Shown here: piece after piece, positions 9,501 through 16,504 of the stretch
How positions within the stretch are numbered: the stretch's first letter is position 1
Layout of the letters: each line of letters opens with the position of its first letter
Assembly: GCF_963678635.1 (NCBI RefSeq)
Contig: NC_087066.1
Coordinates: 63,742,282 to 63,806,281 of the forward strand
Source: Symsagittifera roscoffensis
Lineage: Eukaryota > Xenacoelomorpha > Acoela > Convolutidae
Direction: 5' to 3'
DNA length: 64,000 nt
Translations under genes and position numbers: made by a program
The notes under the pieces: model-generated
Told to the model about the DNA's origin: nothing
Database searches by the model: none
The model's input: the letters and a program-made list of their open reading frames with translations, nothing else

Positions 9501-11740
9501 AAAATCTTGCATTACCAGACACCTTAAGTCGAAATACACCACCTGAATTACTTACACGAAAAACAACAGTTGAAATACCCAAAAATATAAAATTCTACCT
9601 TGCAGAAAACGAAACATCACCTCGATTAGAATGCAAATATGCAGTAAAAACTGATATTGAACAATCACAAATAAATAATTTACAACATTTCCCACTTTAT
9701 TTAGATTGTCAAAATAATCATTATGAAGTTGACCTACTTGGAACATCAACTTTTAAACCAATTCCATATTCTCAATGGATAAAAAATAACACCCAACAAA
9801 AACGAACAAAACAACACCTACCTAAAAAAGACCATTTTCCACTAATTGAAAAAGAAGATTTAACTGATAAAATAAATTTATCAGGACCACAAACAAATGA
9901 TTCAAAATACACAATAAATCAAGTTTTTGACCTTCACGACCCACTTGATACAATACCATTATCTAAATTAGAAATCGAAAACATTTTTCTCCCCCCAACA
10001 GAAACAATTACAATTTCAACACTGAAACAATATCAAAACCTTGACCCAGTAATTCGACAACTAAAATCATGGCACAAATATAAAACTAAACCTATCAAAG
10101 CAGATTCAACCATTCTAGGAAACAAAACACTCCTCCGATACTTTCGCAAGTTTAACAATACAACAATTAACGAAAATACAGACCTTTTAGAGTACAACCT
10201 TAATGAATCTACAGTTCCCTGTCTCCCTATAAGTATGATTCTTATAGCTTTTAATATTTCACATACACAAAACATTAAAGGACACTCTGGATCAGAGAAA
10301 ACATATTCAAATTTTATACAAAATTTTTACTTCCCAAATGCACCAATTTGGATAAAAGTACTATGCAATGATTGTATAGTATGTCAATTAAATAAACCTT
10401 ACCCAAATCAAAAACAAATAGCACAAAAACAAGATTTTAAAGGACAAAGTTTATACTTTAATCATCGTATCTCATTTGATACTAAAGGACCAATTTCACC
10501 CTCATCAGAAGGAAACTCCTACATTATGGTAATTGTTGACGCATTTACACATTATGTAGCACTTAACCCAGTACCACATTGTAACGCTTATTACGCATAC
10601 ACAACACTTTATGAACACTGGATAGCAAAATTTGGACTACCAGAAATTTTAGTCACAGACAATGGTACAGAATTCATAAATAATGAAATAATAACACTAT
10701 GTCATTTATACAACATTAAACACAAACCACGTACATCTCATGCACCTTGGACAAACGGCTTAGTCGAAGGTATGAACCGTTCACTACAAGAATATCTTAG
10801 ATGTATCATCAACGGAAATGATACCAAATATACCGAATGGTCAGCAGATGTAAAATTATTTCCATTAGCATATAATTCACAAATCACGACAACTTTAGGA
10901 ATGTCACCATACGAAATGGTTTTCAACCAAAAGCCACGCAAACCAATAATGTTTACAGCAAATTCCCATAAAAACGCACAAGGTTATTGTCAACCAAATA
11001 AAGACTCAATTTGTTATAACCTACCATTACATACGCACGATGAAGATCATTTTCATCACCCACAAATCCTTAAATTAGCCTCCGGTACACACACCGAATG
11101 GATTTTAAATAGAGATAAGAAACACAATGAAATTTACCAAAAAATAACGAAAAAGTTATTACAAAGACAAAACATAAATGAACAAATCAATTCACGTTTT
11201 ACACCAGCTTCCGATTTAAAAATTGGAACATTTGTTTTAATACCTAATTTTAATACTCAAAAAGGAATTTCTAAAAAATTACAACCCCTCCGAAAAGGAC
11301 CCTATCAAATAATTGCAAAACCCACAGATGTCACATATAAAATTATCGACTCAAACAAAAAAGAAATCGTTCAACATCGAAACAACCTATTACCTTATTA
11401 CCCAAAAGAATACGCACTCCGCGAATTAACCCAATTATATTCTTTCACAGGATTAAAAATTATTCAAAACGAACCACATCTGAAAAACACAGAACAAAAT
11501 GATAACCCCACCGAAAATCAAAACACAAAACCAATCGCTACCAAAAACAATACACAAAACCATAAAGAATCTCCAAAACAAAGAAAAAATAGAAAAATGA
11601 CAGAACAAATAATACCCCAAGAAGAAATAGACAAATCAGAACATAGAAAGACAACAAGACTCCGAAATCAACCACGTAAAAACTACAAAATGTTCATCCC
11701 CCAATCTAAAATATTAAAGAAAGTAGAATTTAAAAAGTAA
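3518..11740 (+). CDS. gag-pol: Gag-Pol polyprotein, single ORF (2740 aa)
   Basis: One uninterrupted frame encodes the structural and enzymatic proteins. Residues 1-590 are unrecognised, the second half Asn/Gln/Pro-rich. A capsid-like Gag region lies at about 600-755, a CX2CX4HX4C zinc knuckle at 842-855 (CNYCRRYGHSISEC), and an Asn/Arg/Ser/Tyr-rich tract at about 908-1070. The aspartic protease has DSGA at 1229-1232. RT has catalytic D1674 and YLDD at 1737-1740; RNase H has D1886. Integrase shows H2249/H2256/C2286/C2289, then D2321, D2381, E2417 (DD35E), and an SH3-like C-terminal region from about 2560. All catalytic residues are present, so the enzymes could be active. No stop codon or frameshift separates Gag from Pol, so the product ratio must be set another way. 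The start AUG overlaps the preceding ORF by 26 nt. Confidence 0.95.
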   Translation: MSSTHTPGDETPDDDEIFPFIVDADTDRGQHIFCQNLLVNLFEPGISPCKTEFPDVKIKRQIIDHYLKDICNITQQYGIYSIEFTSPNHNNRTYTIQTDDLDLEFSKVFSEYIKSIQYHNSQRANSIFTNEVFALIYSYISILENELPLTNVSPTETSKHLRVRHEITLLSSYLNIIKENFTKDDVSQHTKHDLQKILAWFIIDYFTHNIDLIAQARKNFRPQNSNDDTAITEQSDYVWDPEWSHPVFINFPQSISSQAIGTISYIRDYVRVIPLTIDATPLNYNTFLPDTQNNSLNSTVIHNENLNGTRNLTQQDIQTPSHFINEEIVHTTTTQQSISPIRPNLTTPRNTNPSQTQVTLQSTVKPSVAPKYSHMDYQTYKPMTIPSKTRKTFTRNNFADHNYNYTHPSKTNYKPQRNFNQYTKPRNWDNPTAQYNSTNFQPNPPQDRSENYPFFQQNKNKKQTSYQMDYLSSDEDFLQPDIFAPNTQEYRRQGIQKTRTNHRNFSPQSIDAQYQQPIQQPNPINIQSFQPIQQQNPMTTHSYQPSQMQNEIPLPYYLQQHEITRNQLSNFSQMPNAAESLQMTMNPYLMGGSSITSNKPLMVFTGTDPEYSVEDYLNAVTANLILNIGPEPINTPLHQNWIHRRTALIQTTLDGAAQKWFSVLPQEIKSNWKRFTQEFSKMFDSERNKQQQRVLCNEIRRLPNETIKQIAVRIETLVRKAYSLNTHDYKNTKMTEILMMTLTPQLRKIAIKKRASHPSSIREPDLDFRKLVDKLEQAEITMKLEETENLKLQYVNKIETTPTNINNIQESETDLVEKITEILNIYEKNPNFKGKPSFKKWCNYCRRYGHSISECRQKQQDSQNKPQKYKEPNKSFYQYMKKDQNLPNKNVYSNNSSGKPLPNNTSYTRNQSPYNSSYRGRSPERRNTYNSSQNHYNRPNSRNNYSRSNSNTQRFVSRSNSQSRNNYYPNNQSRNSSYNRNRNYSYNRNRSYSNNRNQNYPNNRSRNNSYNRSNYNRPNNNYQNRSRNNSQNRHPSYNNRYRNYSQSPHRNNNHYNNSNNRHRSSTPKHQRQINQVQANPETTSDPPGIDDTVTDTLQLNQINCTSSDSESDTENTLDINMIKVENDYESVIYEQPFPSHIYENQSQILQNHYTTPINSTPTTQETNEINTTNQTNKNTKTKCLNTNHIYQNIQKEQPKEKIWTISFLLESPRNKEFQPPDLEIDFLIDSGAESNIINIPTWNEIKILHPKLTPLETSSKLATAQGSTLINYGKIQLFLLPTRTMEQSKILNKPFKQIFHITDIKYNIIGIPFISKYIPTINILNSKILIKDKYTKTKETSLTFFQRLNKQPPFFSKFYPIFNQQRKHLKPLSGNIYNFSIKQVHQYDKAQNKQKFYMSDFEFKPIHKFFKITISSIKYLKNSNSDIISLHVYNNTPYQVTLPLGLLGYCETNATISPIHEKAYRVNNILQLLDICQSTILNEELSINNIISNENRNTDYFTKTPYFKPTFNISNYTEDQQKFLTMFNFQHSQITQDEFEKLAKQLIQYSSVYATSKFDVGKISSSLHLPLKPDAVFKKQRASKVPIHLHDKVNRLLDILEQYNIISPVNKEEQPKGNTFINPVIILAKGESLKIVLDARYLNSLIDESKCNWPIEPIQVILTKINGKYFTTADMNSAYNQMPLDEQSRRLTQFVIGNQQYEFNRLFYGISIGPAAFSAFMSKIFRPLILKKNAITYLDDVFMQSQTKDEMFKVLETYHQILQNENLKAAPDKSHFFLTRVKFLGHNIERKTITPLKSRIDAIQKLQPPTNKKKIQEFLGMLNFLSKYVYKMQLYLRPFYNILRQQNNFEWNTEHQTRFEEIKKLLTEQISNTIPDPDQPFYAMCDASNFGIGAALLQSHNGTNKMNLISANSRLFTQAELRLSTLMRECTAIIYTLTEYEFLILGSKHPTVLFTDHKPIIFLFTQKSNPNHRVYRFQLILMKFPNLHIVWTAGKNLALPDTLSRNTPPELLTRKTTVEIPKNIKFYLAENETSPRLECKYAVKTDIEQSQINNLQHFPLYLDCQNNHYEVDLLGTSTFKPIPYSQWIKNNTQQKRTKQHLPKKDHFPLIEKEDLTDKINLSGPQTNDSKYTINQVFDLHDPLDTIPLSKLEIENIFLPPTETITISTLKQYQNLDPVIRQLKSWHKYKTKPIKADSTILGNKTLLRYFRKFNNTTINENTDLLEYNLNESTVPCLPISMILIAFNISHTQNIKGHSGSEKTYSNFIQNFYFPNAPIWIKVLCNDCIVCQLNKPYPNQKQIAQKQDFKGQSLYFNHRISFDTKGPISPSSEGNSYIMVIVDAFTHYVALNPVPHCNAYYAYTTLYEHWIAKFGLPEILVTDNGTEFINNEIITLCHLYNIKHKPRTSHAPWTNGLVEGMNRSLQEYLRCIINGNDTKYTEWSADVKLFPLAYNSQITTTLGMSPYEMVFNQKPRKPIMFTANSHKNAQGYCQPNKDSICYNLPLHTHDEDHFHHPQILKLASGTHTEWILNRDKKHNEIYQKITKKLLQRQNINEQINSRFTPASDLKIGTFVLIPNFNTQKGISKKLQPLRKGPYQIIAKPTDVTYKIIDSNKKEIVQHRNNLLPYYPKEYALRELTQLYSFTGLKIIQNEPHLKNTEQNDNPTENQNTKPIATKNNTQNHKESPKQRKNRKMTEQIIPQEEIDKSEHRKTTRLRNQPRKNYKMFIPQSKILKKVEFKK

Positions 11741-12340
11741 TTTTAAAATTTTATACTTCACAATCTTGAAACCTCCGTAACATTTTTCATTTCCATTTTT
11801 CAAAATAACATGCTCACAAGTACGCAATAATTCTAGTTCAAAATAGACCAATAGGATTCATCCAATCCGCCACTTTCTCTAACTCAAACTAAGATCAATT
11901 AGACGAATAATCTAGAACTCCAGGCACATCTCTAACTATAACTTTACAACCTCCAGGTCAAAAATAAGCAAACCACTCCAACTTGACAGCTAAAATAAAT
12001 ATCACCATAATACCGTACCCCTCCCTTATCTAATAACCCAAAGATCAACAATATTTCCCCAACTCAGACCACGAATACCCCCAAAACAAATTTGATAACT
12101 TAGCCTAAAGTCACAAAATGAAGATTTTAATTAGCCTAAAGTATAAAAATCTCACCATACCCCGGATCATTTGACAAACAAAAATAAAGAAAAAGACGAC
12201 CTCCCAGTCACCATGAAAATTGCCCCCAACAATTTTTTACGAAACTCAACCCACTTGTCAAAAAACTAATAAATAATTCGACCACACTAGAAAATCGCCT
12301 CAAACAGCAAAAAATATTCGACAAAGAGATCATTTCTTAA
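11741..12340 (+). other. non-coding spacer inside the element
   Basis: About 600 nt, A/C-rich, with no long frame. Contains a direct repeat of TTAGCCTAAAGT (near 12099 and 12131). It may carry splice-acceptor or branch sequences for downstream genes; no definite signal assigned. Confidence 0.5.
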
Positions 12341-12571
12341 ATGCTTTTCTCTCAAACAGTCGCTCAAATATTTATCAATTTTAAACATTTTTTTTCAATA
12401 CTTCAAGTCTTTATAATCTTTCTTTTTGATATCATCGAATCTTTTCTAATAATCATAATAATTTTTTGTAACATTTTTTTAATTTTCTACACAATAATTG
12501 AACTATTCCTCCAACTTTCCAAAACCCTTGAATATATCCACAGGTACGATTTTAACAACTTGTCTAAATGA
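12341..12571 (+). CDS. small hydrophobic membrane protein A (76 aa)
   Basis: A 76-aa product that is almost entirely Ile/Leu/Phe between residues about 15 and 58, enough for two membrane passes, with a short polar C-terminus. Its stop codon overlaps the next start as ATGA (12568-12571), a typical termination-reinitiation arrangement. No homologue recognised. Position between pol and env and the small hydrophobic form would suit a membrane accessory or viroporin-like protein, but that is only inference from shape; T-rich DNA can yield hydrophobic frames by chance. Confidence 0.5.
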   Translation: MLFSQTVAQIFINFKHFFSILQVFIIFLFDIIESFLIIIIIFCNIFLIFYTIIELFLQLSKTLEYIHRYDFNNLSK

Positions 12572-12756
12572 TACGAACAATTTTCAGTAGAACTGATATT
12601 TTTTTATTGTTTGTAATTTTCATAACATTTCTATCATCCCTCATTTTGACAATATGTAAATGTATAAAGAAAGCAATCATTACATTTGCCCTAGCAACAA
12701 TTTTTCTAATTCTTTTTTTAGAAGAATATTATAATAAACATAAACCCTCTCACTAA
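12568..12756 (+). CDS. small hydrophobic membrane protein B (62 aa)
   Basis: A 62-aa product with two hydrophobic stretches (about 10-29 and 36-51) separated by a basic Cys-containing turn (CKCIKK), ending in a charged tail: the layout of a two-pass hairpin membrane protein. It begins inside the ATGA overlap with the preceding ORF. A strong polypyrimidine-AG (TTCTTTTTTTAG, ending 12721) lies inside its 3' end and could be a splice acceptor for the downstream genes. Function unknown. Confidence 0.5.
   Translation: MIRTIFSRTDIFLLFVIFITFLSSLILTICKCIKKAIITFALATIFLILFLEEYYNKHKPSH
12710..12721 (+). promoter_or_regulatory. candidate splice acceptor before AUG-less ORF and env
   Basis: TTCTTTTTTTAG, preceded by a branch-like CTAAT, is a good 3' splice site. 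RNA spliced here from a leader donor would have only one upstream AUG (13354, a three-codon frame) before the env AUG at 13886. Use is inferred. Confidence 0.4.
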
Positions 12757-12761
12757 AGTAA

Positions 12762-13898
12762 CAATTTAAAAATCCATCAAAAATTGCTACCCAACAGTCA
12801 CAGAATCAGTCTTCACCGACATCATCCCAAGATAATCCAACACCACCTTCAACTACTCAAAACCCTCAAACATCTACACGAATTTCTTTTCAAGACAATC
12901 CATACACCTTTGAAGAAAGGCACGCTCGTTTATCTGAACCACTAGAACCAGTTCAACGACAAGCATCCCTAAGTGAACCAACATATAATCTTTACCCAAC
13001 ACTACCACAAGAACTAAGTAGAATACGAAACCTTAGTCAAAACCAAAACACAGCAGAAATAAATAGACAAATTATACATCCTCGACGAAATAGAAATTTT
13101 CAAACTCCCCGAGTTCATTTTGATATACCTCAATCCCCAACACAAACCACTCCAGAAAACACCACTGGTATCACACCAGAAACTCCTACACTTTTTTCAC
13201 AACGAAGCACTTCAAGTCTACCTTCAGACTACTTAGGTTCAACACCAACATCTGAACAGATACGTGAAAATCCCTTTAACCCCCCAAACCTAACATCACG
13301 ACTGCCATATTGGACTACAAATTCATTCACACAAGGTGAACCAAATTTAGTCAATGACCCCATAGATATTTCTACGGATACAACAACATCCTCATCACTA
13401 CCAGAAACATTATCACTACCATCAACACCATCAATAAGTCAATTTTCACCACTACCCTTTAACTTAAATTTTCCAAATAATCTCGACGCCAGATATCGAG
13501 AACAATCATCAATAAATATTCCTTTAAGATTAGATTGGAATACATTCACAGCACCTCCACCACTATTTGGACAACATCAAGAAAGTAACCGCCTTCATAA
13601 CTGGGCACTTAATAGATTACAATATCGCCAAGATATTCACAACGATATCCGTGATCACAATATTCAAATACTCCAACAAAACAGTTTACAATTAAAATTT
13701 GAAATCACAGTTAAGTTAAATAATATTACCCAACATCCCTACCCATTAAATCCACCTAACATAACAGCTCAATCACTACCACCACCGTTTATAACTACTG
13801 AAGTAATATACAAATACGACAGATACACTAAAAACACAATTGGTTACATTACATTTTATAATCCATACTCAGGATTATCATACACATGTATATTCTAA
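12762..13898 (+). CDS. AUG-less open frame, unknown protein (up to 378 codons)
   Basis: The frame stays open from the stop at 12759-12761 to TAA at 13896-13898 with no in-frame ATG. The N-terminal two thirds are Ser/Thr/Pro/Gln/Asn-rich and probably disordered; the last ~130 codons are more balanced, with Trp, aromatic and charged residues (a LRLDWNTF block, then HNWALNRLQYRQ), and look folded. The 3' end overlaps the env start by 13 nt. Codon use matches Gag-Pol and Env. Frameshifting from the upstream ORF is unlikely because its stop (12754-12756) precedes the opening of this frame. Expression must use splicing onto an upstream AUG, a non-AUG start (ATT at 12783 has A at -3 and G at +4), or reinitiation. 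No family recognised. Like the 597-aa ORF, it joins a disordered N-terminus to a folded C-terminus. Confidence 0.7.
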   Translation, partial: QFKNPSKIATQQSQNQSSPTSSQDNPTPPSTTQNPQTSTRISFQDNPYTFEERHARLSEPLEPVQRQASLSEPTYNLYPTLPQELSRIRNLSQNQNTAEINRQIIHPRRNRNFQTPRVHFDIPQSPTQTTPENTTGITPETPTLFSQRSTSSLPSDYLGSTPTSEQIRENPFNPPNLTSRLPYWTTNSFTQGEPNLVNDPIDISTDTTTSSSLPETLSLPSTPSISQFSPLPFNLNFPNNLDARYREQSSINIPLRLDWNTFTAPPPLFGQHQESNRLHNWALNRLQYRQDIHNDIRDHNIQILQQNSLQLKFEITVKLNNITQHPYPLNPPNITAQSLPPPFITTEVIYKYDRYTKNTIGYITFYNPYSGLSYTCIF

Positions 13899-16504
13899 AA
13901 TTATTAATTTTTCTCCAAACCCTTTTTCTAATAACCTCAAATCAAAATATAAACCCTTCCCCTCGTACAGGACCACAAGATTTATTAGTAACACATTACG
14001 ATTGCGAAGAAAATGAACAAAAAACACTACATAAATATGCAATCAATCAGGTATCACAATGTGAAACAGAACCACAAGCTATAGAAACCACAGATATAAT
14101 AGCAACACTCTATTCAAAAGCCCGAGCAACAACAGTTACAGGTTATAAATTCACAGCAACATTTTCCGAAAAGAAAGTACATTGTTCACAAGTCTCGAAC
14201 GGAAACAAAAACCGACTTGACCATGAATCATTCTACCAAAGTAATATAGAACGTCTTTTACATCTCAATCCCGACGATTGTAAAAATGAATTACTTAGAC
14301 TAAACATCACAAAAAATAAAAACTCCCAAAGAAAATTAGTTAATTTTCAAGTTTTTTCAGACTCTGTACATCAATCACAACTTGAAAGACACCAAGGACA
14401 TATAAGACTAGACGAAAAATACCCGTATAACGGCGCACACGGACGATTAACCTATGACCTACATGATAAACACTGGATACCACACATTGGTATAAATAAC
14501 CCATCAAACTGCAAAGCAGACACAAAAAATAAAGGATACCAAGAAATAATGTTTTTCGATTGGAAAATACAACTCGAAAAAATACAACTCACACGAGATT
14601 TATCTGATAATACAATGATCTATCAAGGAATCCGACTACCTTGTAAAAATGATCAAGGATATTGCGACCCTACAACGAGAACACAAGCAACAATTGTTTG
14701 GTTCCCCGAAGACACATGTACAACATTTCAAGTAGCAAAAATACACGCTCGTATGATAAAATTTCACGAAAAATATTTCATACAATCAATTCCATATGAA
14801 CAAGTCCATCCATCACGCAAACTAAGTTCCGATTTTCGAAACATAGACAATATAGAAAATAAATTGACACGTTTTCAAATATATCAAGAAACAGAACTTG
14901 CATGTAAATACAGGAATCCACTTCACAGAACACAATACTCTGAAATATTAGTTGAATATGAAAAAGGATTCGACATGACCACTGGTAAAGTAAAAATCGA
15001 CCCATACGCCACAGGTCATCCTCTAAACGAAGGAACATCCTATATACCAGTTAATTTTGAAAAAAGCAACGGACAACCTGGTGGACATCTAAAACCTTAT
15101 GACACCAGAAGCACACGCTTACAAGAATTATCACTAATGAATACTACATATTTTGGTAATATCCACTATGATATTCATTTGGATATGAAACTAGACTATA
15201 CAATTAGCCGCATTTTTCAAGAAATGTCACTCTCTGAATTAGAAACACTACATCAACTATGCGAATTAGAACGAACACAAATACTACAATCACTTGCACT
15301 AGCAGTATTAAAAATACCCTACGCAGGATACTTATTATCAGGAAATAGATCAAATTTTTTAGACTACGAAGGAAACATCTTATGGTTTTATACTTGTACT
15401 AAAAAAGTATCACCACTATACGTTTTTGAAGATAAACGATGTTATAAAAGAATTCCTATCTTTTATAAGAATAAAGTACATTTCGTGGATACACTTTCAC
15501 GAAGAACATATTTCTGGGATACCGCAGTCCCATGTGGATCAGAAAATAGCCACAATGTAGTACAACTAAACCCTGATGAAAACAAATATTATCTTCTCAC
15601 TCCATATCCCACATTAATGCAATCACTCAAAAAATTTTCACCAGAAAGCATTCGCGCTATTGCTCGAAACCCAAATATAGACTTACAATCAATAGGAATC
15701 TATTCAAAATCAGATATTCAACATCACATAAGAACACAACAATTCCAAGAATTATTAACACAAATGGACACTATACAAAGACAATCAATAGACCAAAACT
15801 TACGCAAACTTGCAGAAACCGCAGGATTTGCCGATATCTACACGCAAGACTATAGCGGATATTTTAAAGACATAAAAGATTATATATATCTAAACGGCGA
15901 AAAATACCGTCCCCAAGATATATCACCAATTAACATTTTTAGCTTTGTTACACTCAAAAATGAGATCCTAGATTTTCTAGGATGGCCCTACTACATCTTA
16001 GAAAAATTGACTATTTTATACGCAATGTTTAACTTTATTGGATTTCTTTTCTCACTCTTAAAAGGAATCTACAATACATGTGCTATACACACACAAGTAA
16101 ACAGACAAGCAAGCGTAGCACGCATACTCTTTGCAGGATTTTTTGGAATTTTTTCCACATCTATAAACAAAATTCTTTTAGACGCACAAATAAAAGAATA
16201 TAACACAAAAATAACAACACGACAAAATACATACGACGAAGAACATAACAATGTCGACACACAGCCAACGGCACCACAATTACCACCCCTACCAAATAAC
16301 CATCCACTATCCCTAGCCCCGCGAAATTTTAGAAATGTAGCAATCACACATAATCCAAATTTTCGACTCACCACATCACAAAGTCCCGTCCAACATATAA
16401 TGACACATCCATCACAAGATGATAATACTTATGAACAAATTATTGAACAGCCCCATACCACCGCTTTTCAATCTCAAAATAATAATTTTTTTAGCCCACG
16501 ATGA
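13886..16504 (+). CDS. env: Env-like membrane glycoprotein (872 aa)
   Basis: Starts with a signal peptide (residues 1-18, Leu/Ile/Phe core), followed by a large Cys-containing ectodomain with at least three N-X-S/T sites. A membrane anchor lies at about 709-728, a second hydrophobic stretch at about 744-762, and a Pro-rich ~110-residue tail ends the protein. Its place after pol fits an envelope glycoprotein for budding and entry. Around 519-575 a segment with two Cys (519 and 550), a FVDTLSR motif and YYLLTPYP resembles, from memory of the family, chuvirus or gB-like class III glycoproteins rather than baculovirus F types; this is tentative. No clear furin R-X-K/R-R site was found. The frame is intact. 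The stop overlaps the next start as ATGA. Confidence 0.8.
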   Translation: MYILKLLIFLQTLFLITSNQNINPSPRTGPQDLLVTHYDCEENEQKTLHKYAINQVSQCETEPQAIETTDIIATLYSKARATTVTGYKFTATFSEKKVHCSQVSNGNKNRLDHESFYQSNIERLLHLNPDDCKNELLRLNITKNKNSQRKLVNFQVFSDSVHQSQLERHQGHIRLDEKYPYNGAHGRLTYDLHDKHWIPHIGINNPSNCKADTKNKGYQEIMFFDWKIQLEKIQLTRDLSDNTMIYQGIRLPCKNDQGYCDPTTRTQATIVWFPEDTCTTFQVAKIHARMIKFHEKYFIQSIPYEQVHPSRKLSSDFRNIDNIENKLTRFQIYQETELACKYRNPLHRTQYSEILVEYEKGFDMTTGKVKIDPYATGHPLNEGTSYIPVNFEKSNGQPGGHLKPYDTRSTRLQELSLMNTTYFGNIHYDIHLDMKLDYTISRIFQEMSLSELETLHQLCELERTQILQSLALAVLKIPYAGYLLSGNRSNFLDYEGNILWFYTCTKKVSPLYVFEDKRCYKRIPIFYKNKVHFVDTLSRRTYFWDTAVPCGSENSHNVVQLNPDENKYYLLTPYPTLMQSLKKFSPESIRAIARNPNIDLQSIGIYSKSDIQHHIRTQQFQELLTQMDTIQRQSIDQNLRKLAETAGFADIYTQDYSGYFKDIKDYIYLNGEKYRPQDISPINIFSFVTLKNEILDFLGWPYYILEKLTILYAMFNFIGFLFSLLKGIYNTCAIHTQVNRQASVARILFAGFFGIFSTSINKILLDAQIKEYNTKITTRQNTYDEEHNNVDTQPTAPQLPPLPNNHPLSLAPRNFRNVAITHNPNFRLTTSQSPVQHIMTHPSQDDNTYEQIIEQPHTTAFQSQNNNFFSPR

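Noticed and set aside
12568-12770. Programmed frameshift from membrane ORF B into the AUG-less ORF
   Set aside because: ORF B stops at 12754-12756, before the downstream frame opens after its own stop at 12759-12761, so no overlap exists for slippage.
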